Source: Rhodopirellula sp. SM50 (GTDB taxonomy: Bacteria > Planctomycetota > Planctomycetia > Pirellulales > Pirellulaceae). From it: a stretch of 52,232 bases of DNA. Below, piece after piece: positions 26,408 through 34,233 of this stretch. The translations under genes were made by a program, and so were the position numbers. The stretch covers positions 1 to 52,232 of the forward strand of contig NZ_NTFY01000006.1 in the NCBI RefSeq assembly GCF_002289565.1, given 5' to 3'. Positions within the stretch are counted from its first letter, which is position 1, and every line of letters starts with the position of its first letter. The notes beneath the pieces are model-generated. The model made no database searches. It saw nothing but the letters and a program-made list of their open reading frames with translations, and had not been told where the DNA came from.

Positions 26408-28324
26408 ATGCTCCGCGTCTTGCCCCTAAAGGGTTGCACCGTTCTCCTGGCGTTCCTGCTTTCCGCCCTCGCCATTGGTTCGGCGCCGGCTGCACAGCCC
26501 GACACACTGCCGGCGTTGACGAACAATCAGGCGCCCGGCAACCTTGACGAGATGTGGTCGGGGTTTGATCCGCGCGATGAACCCTTGGAAGTCGAACGGC
26601 TTCACCAATGGGAAGAGGACGGTGTCGTGCTGCGCGTCGTGCGTTTTCGCATCGGCATCTTCAAGGGTCACAAAGCGACGTTGGCTGCCGTGTACGGCTT
26701 CCCCCAAGGCGCCACCGACGTGCCCGGCCTGGTGCAAATCCATGGCGGCGGCCAATACGCCGACTACAAGGCCTGCTTGACCAATGCCAAACGCGGCTAC
26801 GCGACGGTGTCGATCGCGTGGGCGGGCCGAATCTCCGCGCCCCAATACCGCGTCGGTCCCGATCAAGTCAAATTGTTTTGGGATCAAGAAACCGACGCAC
26901 CGGATTTTAAATCGACGACGGACTGGGGCGCCGTCGACGGCTATCACGCCCCCTCACGAAATGCGGGCAATCAATTCCCAAGCGGCAAAGCGGCTCCGTG
27001 GACGCTGGATCCCGTTGAATCGCCTCGCAATAGCGGTTGGTTTCTCTGCGCAGTTGCGGCCAGACGGGCACTGACGTTTCTGGAGCAACAACCGGAAGTC
27101 GACCCGGAACGATTGGGAGTCTACGGCCACTCGATGGGCGGCAAACTCACCGTGCTCACCGCGATCGACGACCGAATCAAAGCCGCCGCTCCTTCGTGCG
27201 GCGGAATCAGTGATCGGTACAATGACAGCGAGTTGTTTCGGAACACACTGGGAGACGACGTCAGCCTGAAGCACATCACGTGTCCGATTATCTTCCTGAG
27301 CCCGGCCAATGATTTCCACGGTCGAATCGGCGATCTGCCCAAAGCGGTGCAGGAGATCCAAAGCCGACAGTGGCGTGTGACGTGTTCACCGCATCATAAC
27401 CATCAAGACACCGCGCCCTATGAAGCGGCCACGCTGCTCTGGTTCGACCAACACCTCAAACGAAGCTTCGCGTTCCCTGCGACACCCGCGACGAATCTCA
27501 CCTTGCAGACGCCCGACGGCATCCCCACCATCCGCATCGACGCCGATTCAAGTTTGCCGATTGAGTCGGTGGACGTCTATTACACCCAAGACGGAAAACC
27601 GAACGAGACCCCGCGTGATCGGAACGACGTGGTCCATCGTTTTTGGCATCACGTCGCGGCGAAGCGTCAGGATGAATCGCGGGTCGGATCGCTACCGATT
27701 TCGAGCACGAAAAAACCCTTGTGGGTCTACGCCAATGTGACTTACACGCTGCCGAAACCTGTCGAAGGTGCCGGGTATTACTATCGGCAGTACCGCAGCG
27801 AAACGATCAATCTGTCGTCTTTGCTGCTGACCATCCCGCCGCAACAACTTCGGCAATCCGGTGTCACGGCAACGCGTCAATCACAAACCGTCATCGAAGA
27901 CTTCGCTGGCGACTGGCAGAAAGAATGGTTTTCCTACCGGCCGGATCAATGGGCGCGCACCACAAACAAACTGAACGCGGACGTCTATCACGCGCCGACG
28001 GGTGCGGTACTGGCGTTTGACGTGAAAGCGGATCAGAAGAATGCCTTGGTGGTGCTGATCGATGATCATGCCGCCGAAGTCCAATTGGACGGTCGCGATT
28101 CATGGCAACACGTCGTGCTCACTCCGGCAGACCTTCGCAATGCGACCGACCAACCGTTGGCCAATTGGGAAAACGTCCGGCAGTTAACGTTGTCTGCGAC
28201 GGAACGATTGAAATCGGGGCAACGCCGCGATCCCAAGACTCGCATCGTGGGCGGCCAATGGAAAGGACCACCGCCGCAGTTCCGGAATCTGCGTTGGGTC
28301 TCGAAAAAGACCACAGTCGATTGA
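26408..28324 (+). CDS. Secreted alpha/beta-hydrolase, probable acetyl esterase, with C-terminal extension
   Basis: 638 aa from the ATG at 26408, which begins a signal peptide (VLPLKGCTVLLAFLLSALA). Residues about 50-370 form an alpha/beta-hydrolase of the acetyl-xylan-esterase/dienelactone-hydrolase kind: VPGLVQIHGGGQYADY (oxyanion region) and the nucleophile elbow GHS242MGGK. Candidate acid and base residues lie in LSPANDFHGR and CSPHHNHQD. The C-terminal 250 residues look beta-rich (ESVDVYYTQDGKPNETPRDR, then AVLAFDVKADQKNALVVLID) and may bind carbohydrate. Acetyl groups occur on natural fucoidans, so deacetylation before chain cleavage fits the locus; a peptidase role is less likely. Confidence 0.85.
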   Translation: MLRVLPLKGCTVLLAFLLSALAIGSAPAAQPDTLPALTNNQAPGNLDEMWSGFDPRDEPLEVERLHQWEEDGVVLRVVRFRIGIFKGHKATLAAVYGFPQGATDVPGLVQIHGGGQYADYKACLTNAKRGYATVSIAWAGRISAPQYRVGPDQVKLFWDQETDAPDFKSTTDWGAVDGYHAPSRNAGNQFPSGKAAPWTLDPVESPRNSGWFLCAVAARRALTFLEQQPEVDPERLGVYGHSMGGKLTVLTAIDDRIKAAAPSCGGISDRYNDSELFRNTLGDDVSLKHITCPIIFLSPANDFHGRIGDLPKAVQEIQSRQWRVTCSPHHNHQDTAPYEAATLLWFDQHLKRSFAFPATPATNLTLQTPDGIPTIRIDADSSLPIESVDVYYTQDGKPNETPRDRNDVVHRFWHHVAAKRQDESRVGSLPISSTKKPLWVYANVTYTLPKPVEGAGYYYRQYRSETINLSSLLLTIPPQQLRQSGVTATRQSQTVIEDFAGDWQKEWFSYRPDQWARTTNKLNADVYHAPTGAVLAFDVKADQKNALVVLIDDHAAEVQLDGRDSWQHVVLTPADLRNATDQPLANWENVRQLTLSATERLKSGQRRDPKTRIVGGQWKGPPPQFRNLRWVSKKTTVD

Positions 28325-28456
28325 CACTGCAACGCTCGCCAAGCCCATGGGCATCCACCGCACGTCTGACGCGGCTATCCGCAAAAGACGACGGTCAGAC
28401 ATCGAGTACAATTCATTCTAAAACGATTCCCCCCAACCAATATCCAAGTCGCATCC

Positions 28457-29848
28457 ATGAAGTCTTCTTGCTTAGTGGCGATCGCGTTGGTGTGCTTTTT
28501 GACATCCTTCGCGGCCGCTGATTCACCGCGCCCCAACATCGTGTTTATCTTTGCCGACGACTGGGGCTGGGGCGATCTGAGTTGCCACGGGCATCCTTAT
28601 GTCAAAACGCCCAACATCGATCGACTGGCGCGCGAGGGAACGGATTTCCATCGCTTTACCGTCGCCAGCGGCGTGTGCTCGCCCAGTCGAACGGCGGTGA
28701 TGACGGGACATTTCCCGGCCCGCTACAACATCGATGGGCATTTCGCCTGGGTGCCCAGTAACGCCAAACGCAACATGCCCGATTGGCTGGATACCGACAG
28801 TGTCACGCTTCCACGATTGCTGCAGGGAGCCGGCTACGCCACGGCTCATTTCGGCAAATGGCACCTGGCCAACGACATGATTCCCGATTCCCCTTCGCCG
28901 GGAGAATATGGATACGATACCTACGGAGCGTTCAATTGTTCGGGTGAGCAAATGCCTGTGCATGAAGACGCCGAACATGCGATCGAGTTCATCCAGAGCA
29001 GTCACCAGGCCGGCAAACCGTTCTTCGTCAATCTTTGGATCCATGAACCGCACACGCCGTTTCATGTCCTGCCGAAGTACCGCTGGCGATTTCGAAACAG
29101 CGAGCTCGATGAAAACGATGAGATCTACGCCGCAGTTTTGTCGCACGCCGATGATCGCATCGGCGAGGTTCTCGAGACGCTCGACAGGCTGGACCTGGTG
29201 GACAACACGCTGGTCATCTTCAGCTCTGACAACGGGCCTGCCCGCAGCCGGCCCGGAACGCCGCTGACGCTCAGCTACGACACCGCCACGGGTGCGGGCT
29301 TCGGGATCGCCGCGGCCAAGGGGATCACCGCCGGACGCAAGGGCTACAAAGCGTCGCTGTTCGAAGGCGGCATCAACGTGCCCTTCATCGCACGCTGGCC
29401 GGGCAAAATCGCCGCCGGCAAAGTCGATCAACGTTTGATGATTTCGGCCGTCGATCTGTTGCCGACGTTTTGCGAAATCGCCGGCGCGGAGTTACCCGAA
29501 TCGTATCAGCCCGATGGAATCAGTCAGCTGAAACCGCTTCAAGGGGACGTCAGCGATGGCCGCGACAAACCGTTGTTCTGGAAGATGAAAGGCAACGGCA
29601 AACCCGGCCAAGCCAACTCCTTTCATTGGGTCGACTACTGCATCGTCGACCAAAACTGGAAACTCATCAGCGACGAAGCCTCCTCGTACGTGGAGTTGTA
29701 TGACATCGTCGCCGATCGCTACGAAAAGCAAGACGTGAAAGAATCGCACCCGGACGTGGTCGAGCAGCTCGCCGAAAAACTTGCCGCCTGGAAAGCCACG
29801 CTTCCGCCCAAACCCAACCCCAAGAATTTTTCGTCGTTGCGCGACTGA
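28457..29848 (+). CDS. Secreted sulfatase (type I), 463 aa
   Basis: It begins with a clean signal peptide (SCLVAIALVCFLTSFAAADS). Metal Asp pair D34-D35 (FIFADDWGWGDLSCHGHP), active site C74-S-P-S-R, FGKWHLAND with K134 and H136, and IFSSDNGPARSRP. The length is usual. It lies inside the fucose run between an esterase and a glycosidase-like gene, so a sulfated fucose residue is the most likely target. Activation needs a formylglycine-generating enzyme encoded elsewhere. The gap of about 130 bp after the esterase gene holds no clear terminator. Confidence 0.95.
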   Translation: MKSSCLVAIALVCFLTSFAAADSPRPNIVFIFADDWGWGDLSCHGHPYVKTPNIDRLAREGTDFHRFTVASGVCSPSRTAVMTGHFPARYNIDGHFAWVPSNAKRNMPDWLDTDSVTLPRLLQGAGYATAHFGKWHLANDMIPDSPSPGEYGYDTYGAFNCSGEQMPVHEDAEHAIEFIQSSHQAGKPFFVNLWIHEPHTPFHVLPKYRWRFRNSELDENDEIYAAVLSHADDRIGEVLETLDRLDLVDNTLVIFSSDNGPARSRPGTPLTLSYDTATGAGFGIAAAKGITAGRKGYKASLFEGGINVPFIARWPGKIAAGKVDQRLMISAVDLLPTFCEIAGAELPESYQPDGISQLKPLQGDVSDGRDKPLFWKMKGNGKPGQANSFHWVDYCIVDQNWKLISDEASSYVELYDIVADRYEKQDVKESHPDVVEQLAEKLAAWKATLPPKPNPKNFSSLRD

Positions 29849-29894
29849 ACGTGCCCACTGGCCGCCACAAATCAACGCTCACACATTCGCCACT

Positions 29895-31442
29895 ATGAAT
29901 CACCACATGAAACTTCTGCTGCTGCCCCTGTTTTCTTTCACCGCCATTGCAATGCTCCAGGCCGCTTCCGCCCATGCAAACGATCATGCCTGGGTGATCG
30001 ACACGCAAGACGAATGGAAGCAAAGCACGACGAAACGCAAGGGACTTCAGATCGAGGCCGGAATGGTAGTCCCAACTGAGCAAAACGCTTCACTGGCGAG
30101 CGTTTTGAAGACATTTACGACCAAACGGGTGGCCGAATCGATTCAATTCGACCAGTCACCTGAATGGTCCAATTGGAATCAAACCGACGATCTCGGTCCG
30201 GTGAATCTCGGCGACGCACCGGTGATGCTCAGCCTCGGGCCGGACAACTACTGGATGTTTGGCCGATACGGTAGCGGCCGAAAAAGGGGCGATACGTCCA
30301 AGCTGCCGCCCTTCAAGCCCGAACCGGCAACGCTCGACGGTTTCGACATTCCGCTGCAGACAACCAAGTTTCCCAATCAGTTCGATGCCGCCGGTGGACT
30401 GCAACCGCGACTGGGTGGTTACCACGCCTGGCAAAGCAAAGACATGGTCAACTGGGTTCATCACGGCCCGATCACTGAAAAAGCTTCCGCATGGATGACA
30501 ACCGCCGAGTATGCCGATGGCAAAGCGTACTTTTACTACGACTTTCCTAACGACCAGGATCCACACGTTTTTGTCGATGACGACCTGTTCGATGGCCGAC
30601 CCGGTGAAAACAAAGGGATGGCCTACGATGACCCGTCGCACGGTTCCGATTGCGGAATCATTCGCGACCTGGACGGTCAGTTCCACTTGATCCTGGAAGA
30701 CTGGAGCCCGATCAATGCCCAACGCCATGCCTGGGATTCACCCCTGGCGGCACATGCGGTCAGCCCCGATGGAATCCAGGATTTCAAACTGCTGGCGCCG
30801 CCGGTAGACGAACGCACCAAACCGACCGGCAGGAAGGGAACCTACAAGCATCCCCACTGGGTGAAAGAAAACCCGGAACGTTTCAAAACAAATGTTGCCG
30901 AGTACGAAATCCACGAACCGGAACAAAACGCGTACGGTGACTGGGCGGCGATCTCGATCGGCGGGCAGTACTATCTGTTTTGCGACTATGACCCGGCGGA
31001 CAGCAAGACGATGAGCGTCGGTCGGTTCACATCGAGCAGCATCGATGAACCCTTCACCTGGTGCGGCAACGTTGGCCGCGGCCATCCCGATCCAGACATC
31101 ATGTTCGCCGAAGGACAATTCTATCTCGCGACGCAACAGAAAATGGATTTCGTCAGCCCGGGACCCTGGGTCGAGCAGGTCGTCGTGCGTGCCGGAGTCG
31201 ACGAGAACAATGACGGATCGATCGACAAGTGGACCGATTGGCAAACCGTCAAAGAGACCTACGACTACATTCCGGGGTTCGCCAAACAGGTCGCCAAGAC
31301 TCCGGCGCGACTGGACCTGTCCGAGTTGCCCGCCGGCTATGGATTTCAGTTCGAAGTCAAAATCAAAGACAGCACCGAGAATCAATCGAAACCGATCCTC
31401 GATCGGGTGACGTTTGCCTTTGAAAACGACGCGGCAAAGTAG
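29895..31442 (+). CDS. Secreted beta-propeller glycosidase-like protein (GH43/GH117-like)
   Basis: 515 aa from the ATG at 29895. A longer frame from 29781 would overlap the sulfatase gene and puts the signal peptide (MKLLLLPLFSFTAIAMLQAA) in the interior. Repeated blade-like motifs suggest a five-bladed propeller: GPDNYWMFGRYG, YHAWQSKDMVNWVHHGP, YADGKAYFYYDFPNDQDPHV, IIRDLDGQFHLILEDW, ISIGGQYYLFCDYDPAD, GHPDPDIMFAEGQFYLATQQ. Acidic residues in these motifs are candidate catalytic groups. A short Asp-rich segment (DENNDGSID) may bind calcium. I can place it only at fold level; it could be an exo-glycosidase acting on the same polymer. Confidence 0.7.
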   Translation: MNHHMKLLLLPLFSFTAIAMLQAASAHANDHAWVIDTQDEWKQSTTKRKGLQIEAGMVVPTEQNASLASVLKTFTTKRVAESIQFDQSPEWSNWNQTDDLGPVNLGDAPVMLSLGPDNYWMFGRYGSGRKRGDTSKLPPFKPEPATLDGFDIPLQTTKFPNQFDAAGGLQPRLGGYHAWQSKDMVNWVHHGPITEKASAWMTTAEYADGKAYFYYDFPNDQDPHVFVDDDLFDGRPGENKGMAYDDPSHGSDCGIIRDLDGQFHLILEDWSPINAQRHAWDSPLAAHAVSPDGIQDFKLLAPPVDERTKPTGRKGTYKHPHWVKENPERFKTNVAEYEIHEPEQNAYGDWAAISIGGQYYLFCDYDPADSKTMSVGRFTSSSIDEPFTWCGNVGRGHPDPDIMFAEGQFYLATQQKMDFVSPGPWVEQVVVRAGVDENNDGSIDKWTDWQTVKETYDYIPGFAKQVAKTPARLDLSELPAGYGFQFEVKIKDSTENQSKPILDRVTFAFENDAAK

Positions 31443-31477
31443 TCCTCTGTCCAAATTTGGGTTTTGGCTTGCGTTTG

Positions 31478-31642
31478 TCGATCGGAAAAGGGTCAGGCTG
31501 TCACTTGCGGAACAATGAAACGATTACCGGGCCCACGGATGGCAGCGCGAACCCACGGATTTTTGCACCCTGTCATCCGTGGGTTCGCGCTGCCATCCGT
31601 GGGTATGATTTCCGGTGGTTAGCCCGGGAAAATTGCCGGAGT
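31478..31642. repeat. Type C palindromic repeat, copy 2 (perfect 29-bp stem)
   Basis: The arms 31532-31560 and 31575-31603 pair without mismatch around a 14-base loop. CCCACGGAT occurs at both ends of the left arm, so alternative pairings exist. The flanks match the copy at 17815-17975, including GGTCAGGCTGT before the stem and GTTAGCCC after it. It lies about 40 bp after the propeller gene; the rest of the gap to 31778 shows no gene. Confidence 0.92.
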
Positions 31643-31778
31643 GCCGGCCGCCAATGCTTTCCGCGGATCGCAGACAGAGCCGAACTCTTGGTAAGCTCCA
31701 CTATCTCAAAATGAAATATTGCCAAAGCACCAACTGAACAGCGCCAGTTCGTTCCCCGTCCAGATCCGCTCCCTCCCT

Positions 31779-32753
31779 ATGAGTTCCACGATGATGCAAC
31801 CGATTCCACTGACGCCATCGACCCGCCATCCGGTCGCCGGACGTGCGATGACCGCAGCGCGCAGAATGACAGGGCCGATTCAGTGTCTCGCGCTGATCGC
31901 CATGGCTGTCCTATCAATCATCGGATCGGGTCACGCCTGGTCGGCCGAGGTAAAACGACCTCACGCGGTGATCGTCGTCGGAACGCTCCATTACTCACCG
32001 GAGTTGACGATGCCGGTTCTTGCTAAAGAACTGGAGCGATTCGGATTCCGCACGACGATTGTGATGGGGGACGGAAACCCGGAAAAGAAGACGGAAAACG
32101 TGCTGCCGGGCATTGAAGCGTTGGCCGACGCCGACCTCGCAATCTTCTTCATGCGTTTCTTGAAATTGCCCGACGAAGAATGGCAACCGATCGAAGATTA
32201 CATCCGATCCGGCAAGCCCGTCATCGGCCTGCGGACGGCAAACCACTCGTTCAAATACCCGGCCGATCATCCGCGTTTTTCATGGAACGATGACTTCGGC
32301 CGACGGGTTTTGGGCACGCCTTACATCGTGCACCAAACCAGCGAAACGCAAATCAGCGTGGTCGAAAAATCGTTGGATCACCCGATCCTATCCAACCTCA
32401 CCAAAACGAAGTGGGTCTCGCCGGGAACGCTCTACCTGACGCGACTGCAGGACGGTTGCGTTCCGTTGGTGACCGGTTCGGGACGGGGACGCGTGCGGAC
32501 ACTGAAAAAATCCTTCGGCACGATCGAAGTCAAACAGCACGAGTCCGATGTGGTCGCCTGGGCGTGGGAGAATGAATGGGGAGCCAAGGTTTTTGGAACT
32601 TCATTCGGTCATCCAGGTGACTTTGCCGAAGAATCGTTTGTTCGGATGCTGATCAATGGCTGTTGCTGGGCGGTCGGCCAACCGGTGCCCGACGCGAATG
32701 AAACCGTTTCAACGTGGCAAATCCAGCGTGTTGACAAGAAACCCAAAAAGTGA
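31779..32753 (+). CDS. ThuA-like (trehalose-utilisation/glutamine-amidotransferase-fold) exported protein
   Basis: 324 aa from the ATG at 31779. A hydrophobic segment near residues 35-55 (IQCLALIAMAVLSIIGSGHA) acts as a late signal peptide; an internal Met near residue 24 or 30 would give a shorter, more usual one. The body fits the ThuA fold: HAVIVVGTLHYSPELTMPVL, then DADLAIFFMRFLKLPDEEW, GKPVIGLRTANHSF, and VVAWAWENEWGAKVFGTSFG. Its function is unproven; members often sit in sugar-catabolic operons of planctomycetes. The stop codon precedes the next gene by 17 bp. Confidence 0.85.
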   Translation: MSSTMMQPIPLTPSTRHPVAGRAMTAARRMTGPIQCLALIAMAVLSIIGSGHAWSAEVKRPHAVIVVGTLHYSPELTMPVLAKELERFGFRTTIVMGDGNPEKKTENVLPGIEALADADLAIFFMRFLKLPDEEWQPIEDYIRSGKPVIGLRTANHSFKYPADHPRFSWNDDFGRRVLGTPYIVHQTSETQISVVEKSLDHPILSNLTKTKWVSPGTLYLTRLQDGCVPLVTGSGRGRVRTLKKSFGTIEVKQHESDVVAWAWENEWGAKVFGTSFGHPGDFAEESFVRMLINGCCWAVGQPVPDANETVSTWQIQRVDKKPKK

Positions 32754-32770
32754 ACTCCCCAAAACGAGCG

Positions 32771-34021
32771 ATGAAACACATTTCTATCGTGGCGATCCTG
32801 CTGGGCGGTTTGACCCTTTCGGTCGCCAGTGCCGAGTCGCCGATACGCCCCGGCGATCGCATCGCGATCGTCGGCAACACGTTCGCCGACCAGCTTCGGA
32901 TTCACGGTTACCTGGAAACGGCGTTGCTGCAGCACGCCAAAGGCATCTCGATCCGCAACCTGGGTTGGGGCGGCGACATGTTGGCTGCTCGTGATCGCCC
33001 GACGAATTTCCCGTCCGAGGAGTCGACGCTCCGCGATCACAACACCGATGTGATCATTGCCTGCTTTGGCATGGGTGAGTCCTTCGGCGGAATCGAAGCG
33101 TTGGACCAGTTCCGACGCGATTTGGAATCCTTCATCGCCTCGCACGCCGGCAAACAATACAACGGCGAATCGGAGGTGCGTCTGATTCTTGTCTCACCGA
33201 TCGCTTGCGAAGACCTTGGCAAACTGACCCCCGATCGCGACGCACGCAACGATGTCTTGAGGGCATACACGGAGGCGGCAAACGCTGTCGCATCGGCTGC
33301 GGACACCCCGTTCGTCAATCTGTTTGAAACGTCGCTGTACCTGATGGATGAACCGGTCGGTCCAAATTTGACCACCAACGGCATTCACCTGAATCGATTC
33401 GGCTACTGGGCGATCAGCCACGAATTTGCGAGCCAGCTTTTGGCCTCGGATCAGCCGGATCATTTTCGGCCCTGGCGGATCACGATCGACGCGCGAACCA
33501 AGACGGGCCAGGGACGAGGCGTCGAAGTCTCGGAATTGACCGTCGATGTCTTTCAAGCCGATGATCCCGAACTCACGTTTCGCGGGACCGAGACGTCCGC
33601 GCCGCGGTTGCCGCCGCCGACCGACCAGCCGTTGCCCCCGCCGCTGGCCTTTCATCGCGATACGATCGTGGTGCAACACTTGCCCGCCGGCACGTACCAA
33701 TTGACCATCGACGGAGAACACGTCGCAACCGCGGCGGCTGACGCTTGGGGACAAGGCATCGCGATCGACCATTCACCCGCCCACCGCGACGCAGAACGGT
33801 ATCGCGCCGACGTCAACGATAAAAACCTGCAGTTCACCTACAGCTGGAAAGCCCTAAATCAAGTTCACATCGTCGGGGAACGAAAACGATCCCCCAGCGG
33901 TCGAGCCCTGCCGGGCGAAGTGATCGAATTCAATCGACTCGCCAACCAACGTGACGAAGCGCTCCAAGGTGGGCCCCCACTCAAATCGCGTCAATGGCGA
34001 CTGGCACGCGTCGAACGCTGA
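32771..34021 (+). CDS. SGNH-fold exported protein with altered catalytic blocks
   Basis: 416 aa from the ATG at 32771, which opens a signal peptide (MKHISIVAILLGGLTLSVAS). A GTG at 32750 would overlap the ThuA stop by 4 bp. The protein follows the SGNH/GDSL block order, but block I reads GDRIAIVGNTFADQ, with N-T where G-D-S is expected. Block II has NLGWGGDML. Block III reads FGMGESFGG without the usual GxN. The last block is TNGIHLNRFGYW, where Asn replaces the catalytic Asp before His. The fold is likely; classical esterase activity is doubtful. The C-terminal third is rich in Pro and Arg. It precedes the heme-binding protein gene, a pairing I associate with planctomycetes. Confidence 0.8.
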   Translation: MKHISIVAILLGGLTLSVASAESPIRPGDRIAIVGNTFADQLRIHGYLETALLQHAKGISIRNLGWGGDMLAARDRPTNFPSEESTLRDHNTDVIIACFGMGESFGGIEALDQFRRDLESFIASHAGKQYNGESEVRLILVSPIACEDLGKLTPDRDARNDVLRAYTEAANAVASAADTPFVNLFETSLYLMDEPVGPNLTTNGIHLNRFGYWAISHEFASQLLASDQPDHFRPWRITIDARTKTGQGRGVEVSELTVDVFQADDPELTFRGTETSAPRLPPPTDQPLPPPLAFHRDTIVVQHLPAGTYQLTIDGEHVATAAADAWGQGIAIDHSPAHRDAERYRADVNDKNLQFTYSWKALNQVHIVGERKRSPSGRALPGEVIEFNRLANQRDEALQGGPPLKSRQWRLARVER

Positions 34022-34043
34022 TCGACAGTTTCGGCCCCGGACC

Positions 34044-34178
34044 GTGGGATAGGCTTCCAGCCTGTCATTTCAGCATTGACAGGCTAGAAGCCTATCCCAC
34101 TTTTTCCACATTGACAGGCTAGAAGCCTATCCCACTTTTTCCACATTGACAGGCTGGAAGCCTATCCCACTTTTTCCA
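34044..34178. repeat. 35-bp tandem repeat (three units) facing an inverted copy
   Basis: Units 34074-34108, 34109-34143 and 34144-34178 each begin CATTGACAGGCT and end with CTATCCCACTTTTTCCA. Upstream, 34044-34067 carries the reverse complement (GTGGGATAGGCTTCCAGCCT), which can pair with any one of the three units. Hairpin plus T-run could end transcripts of the preceding gene, though three alternatives are more than a terminator needs. There is no gene in 34022-34233. Confidence 0.9.
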
Positions 34179-34233
34179 CTCATCATTTTGTTCGCCAGTC
34201 ATTCCCCCACCGCTTTTCTCTCGTGTTGAACCC

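Noticed and set aside
26010..26507. Open frames on both strands over the 24-bp repeats, coding for repeated Lys-Leu-Glu-Ala or Phe-Gln-Leu-Ala peptides
   Set aside because: A repeat unit divisible by three keeps frames open on both strands by chance; there is no ordered domain or credible start signal, and the frames overlap the esterase leader.
29781..29894. N-terminal extension of the propeller glycosidase-like gene overlapping the sulfatase gene
   Set aside because: It would bury a normal signal peptide at residue 39; the start at 29895 removes the overlap.
34044..34178. Possible CRISPR array
   Set aside because: The 35-bp units are contiguous, with no unique spacers and no cas genes in the window. 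The same holds for the 24-bp array at 26015.
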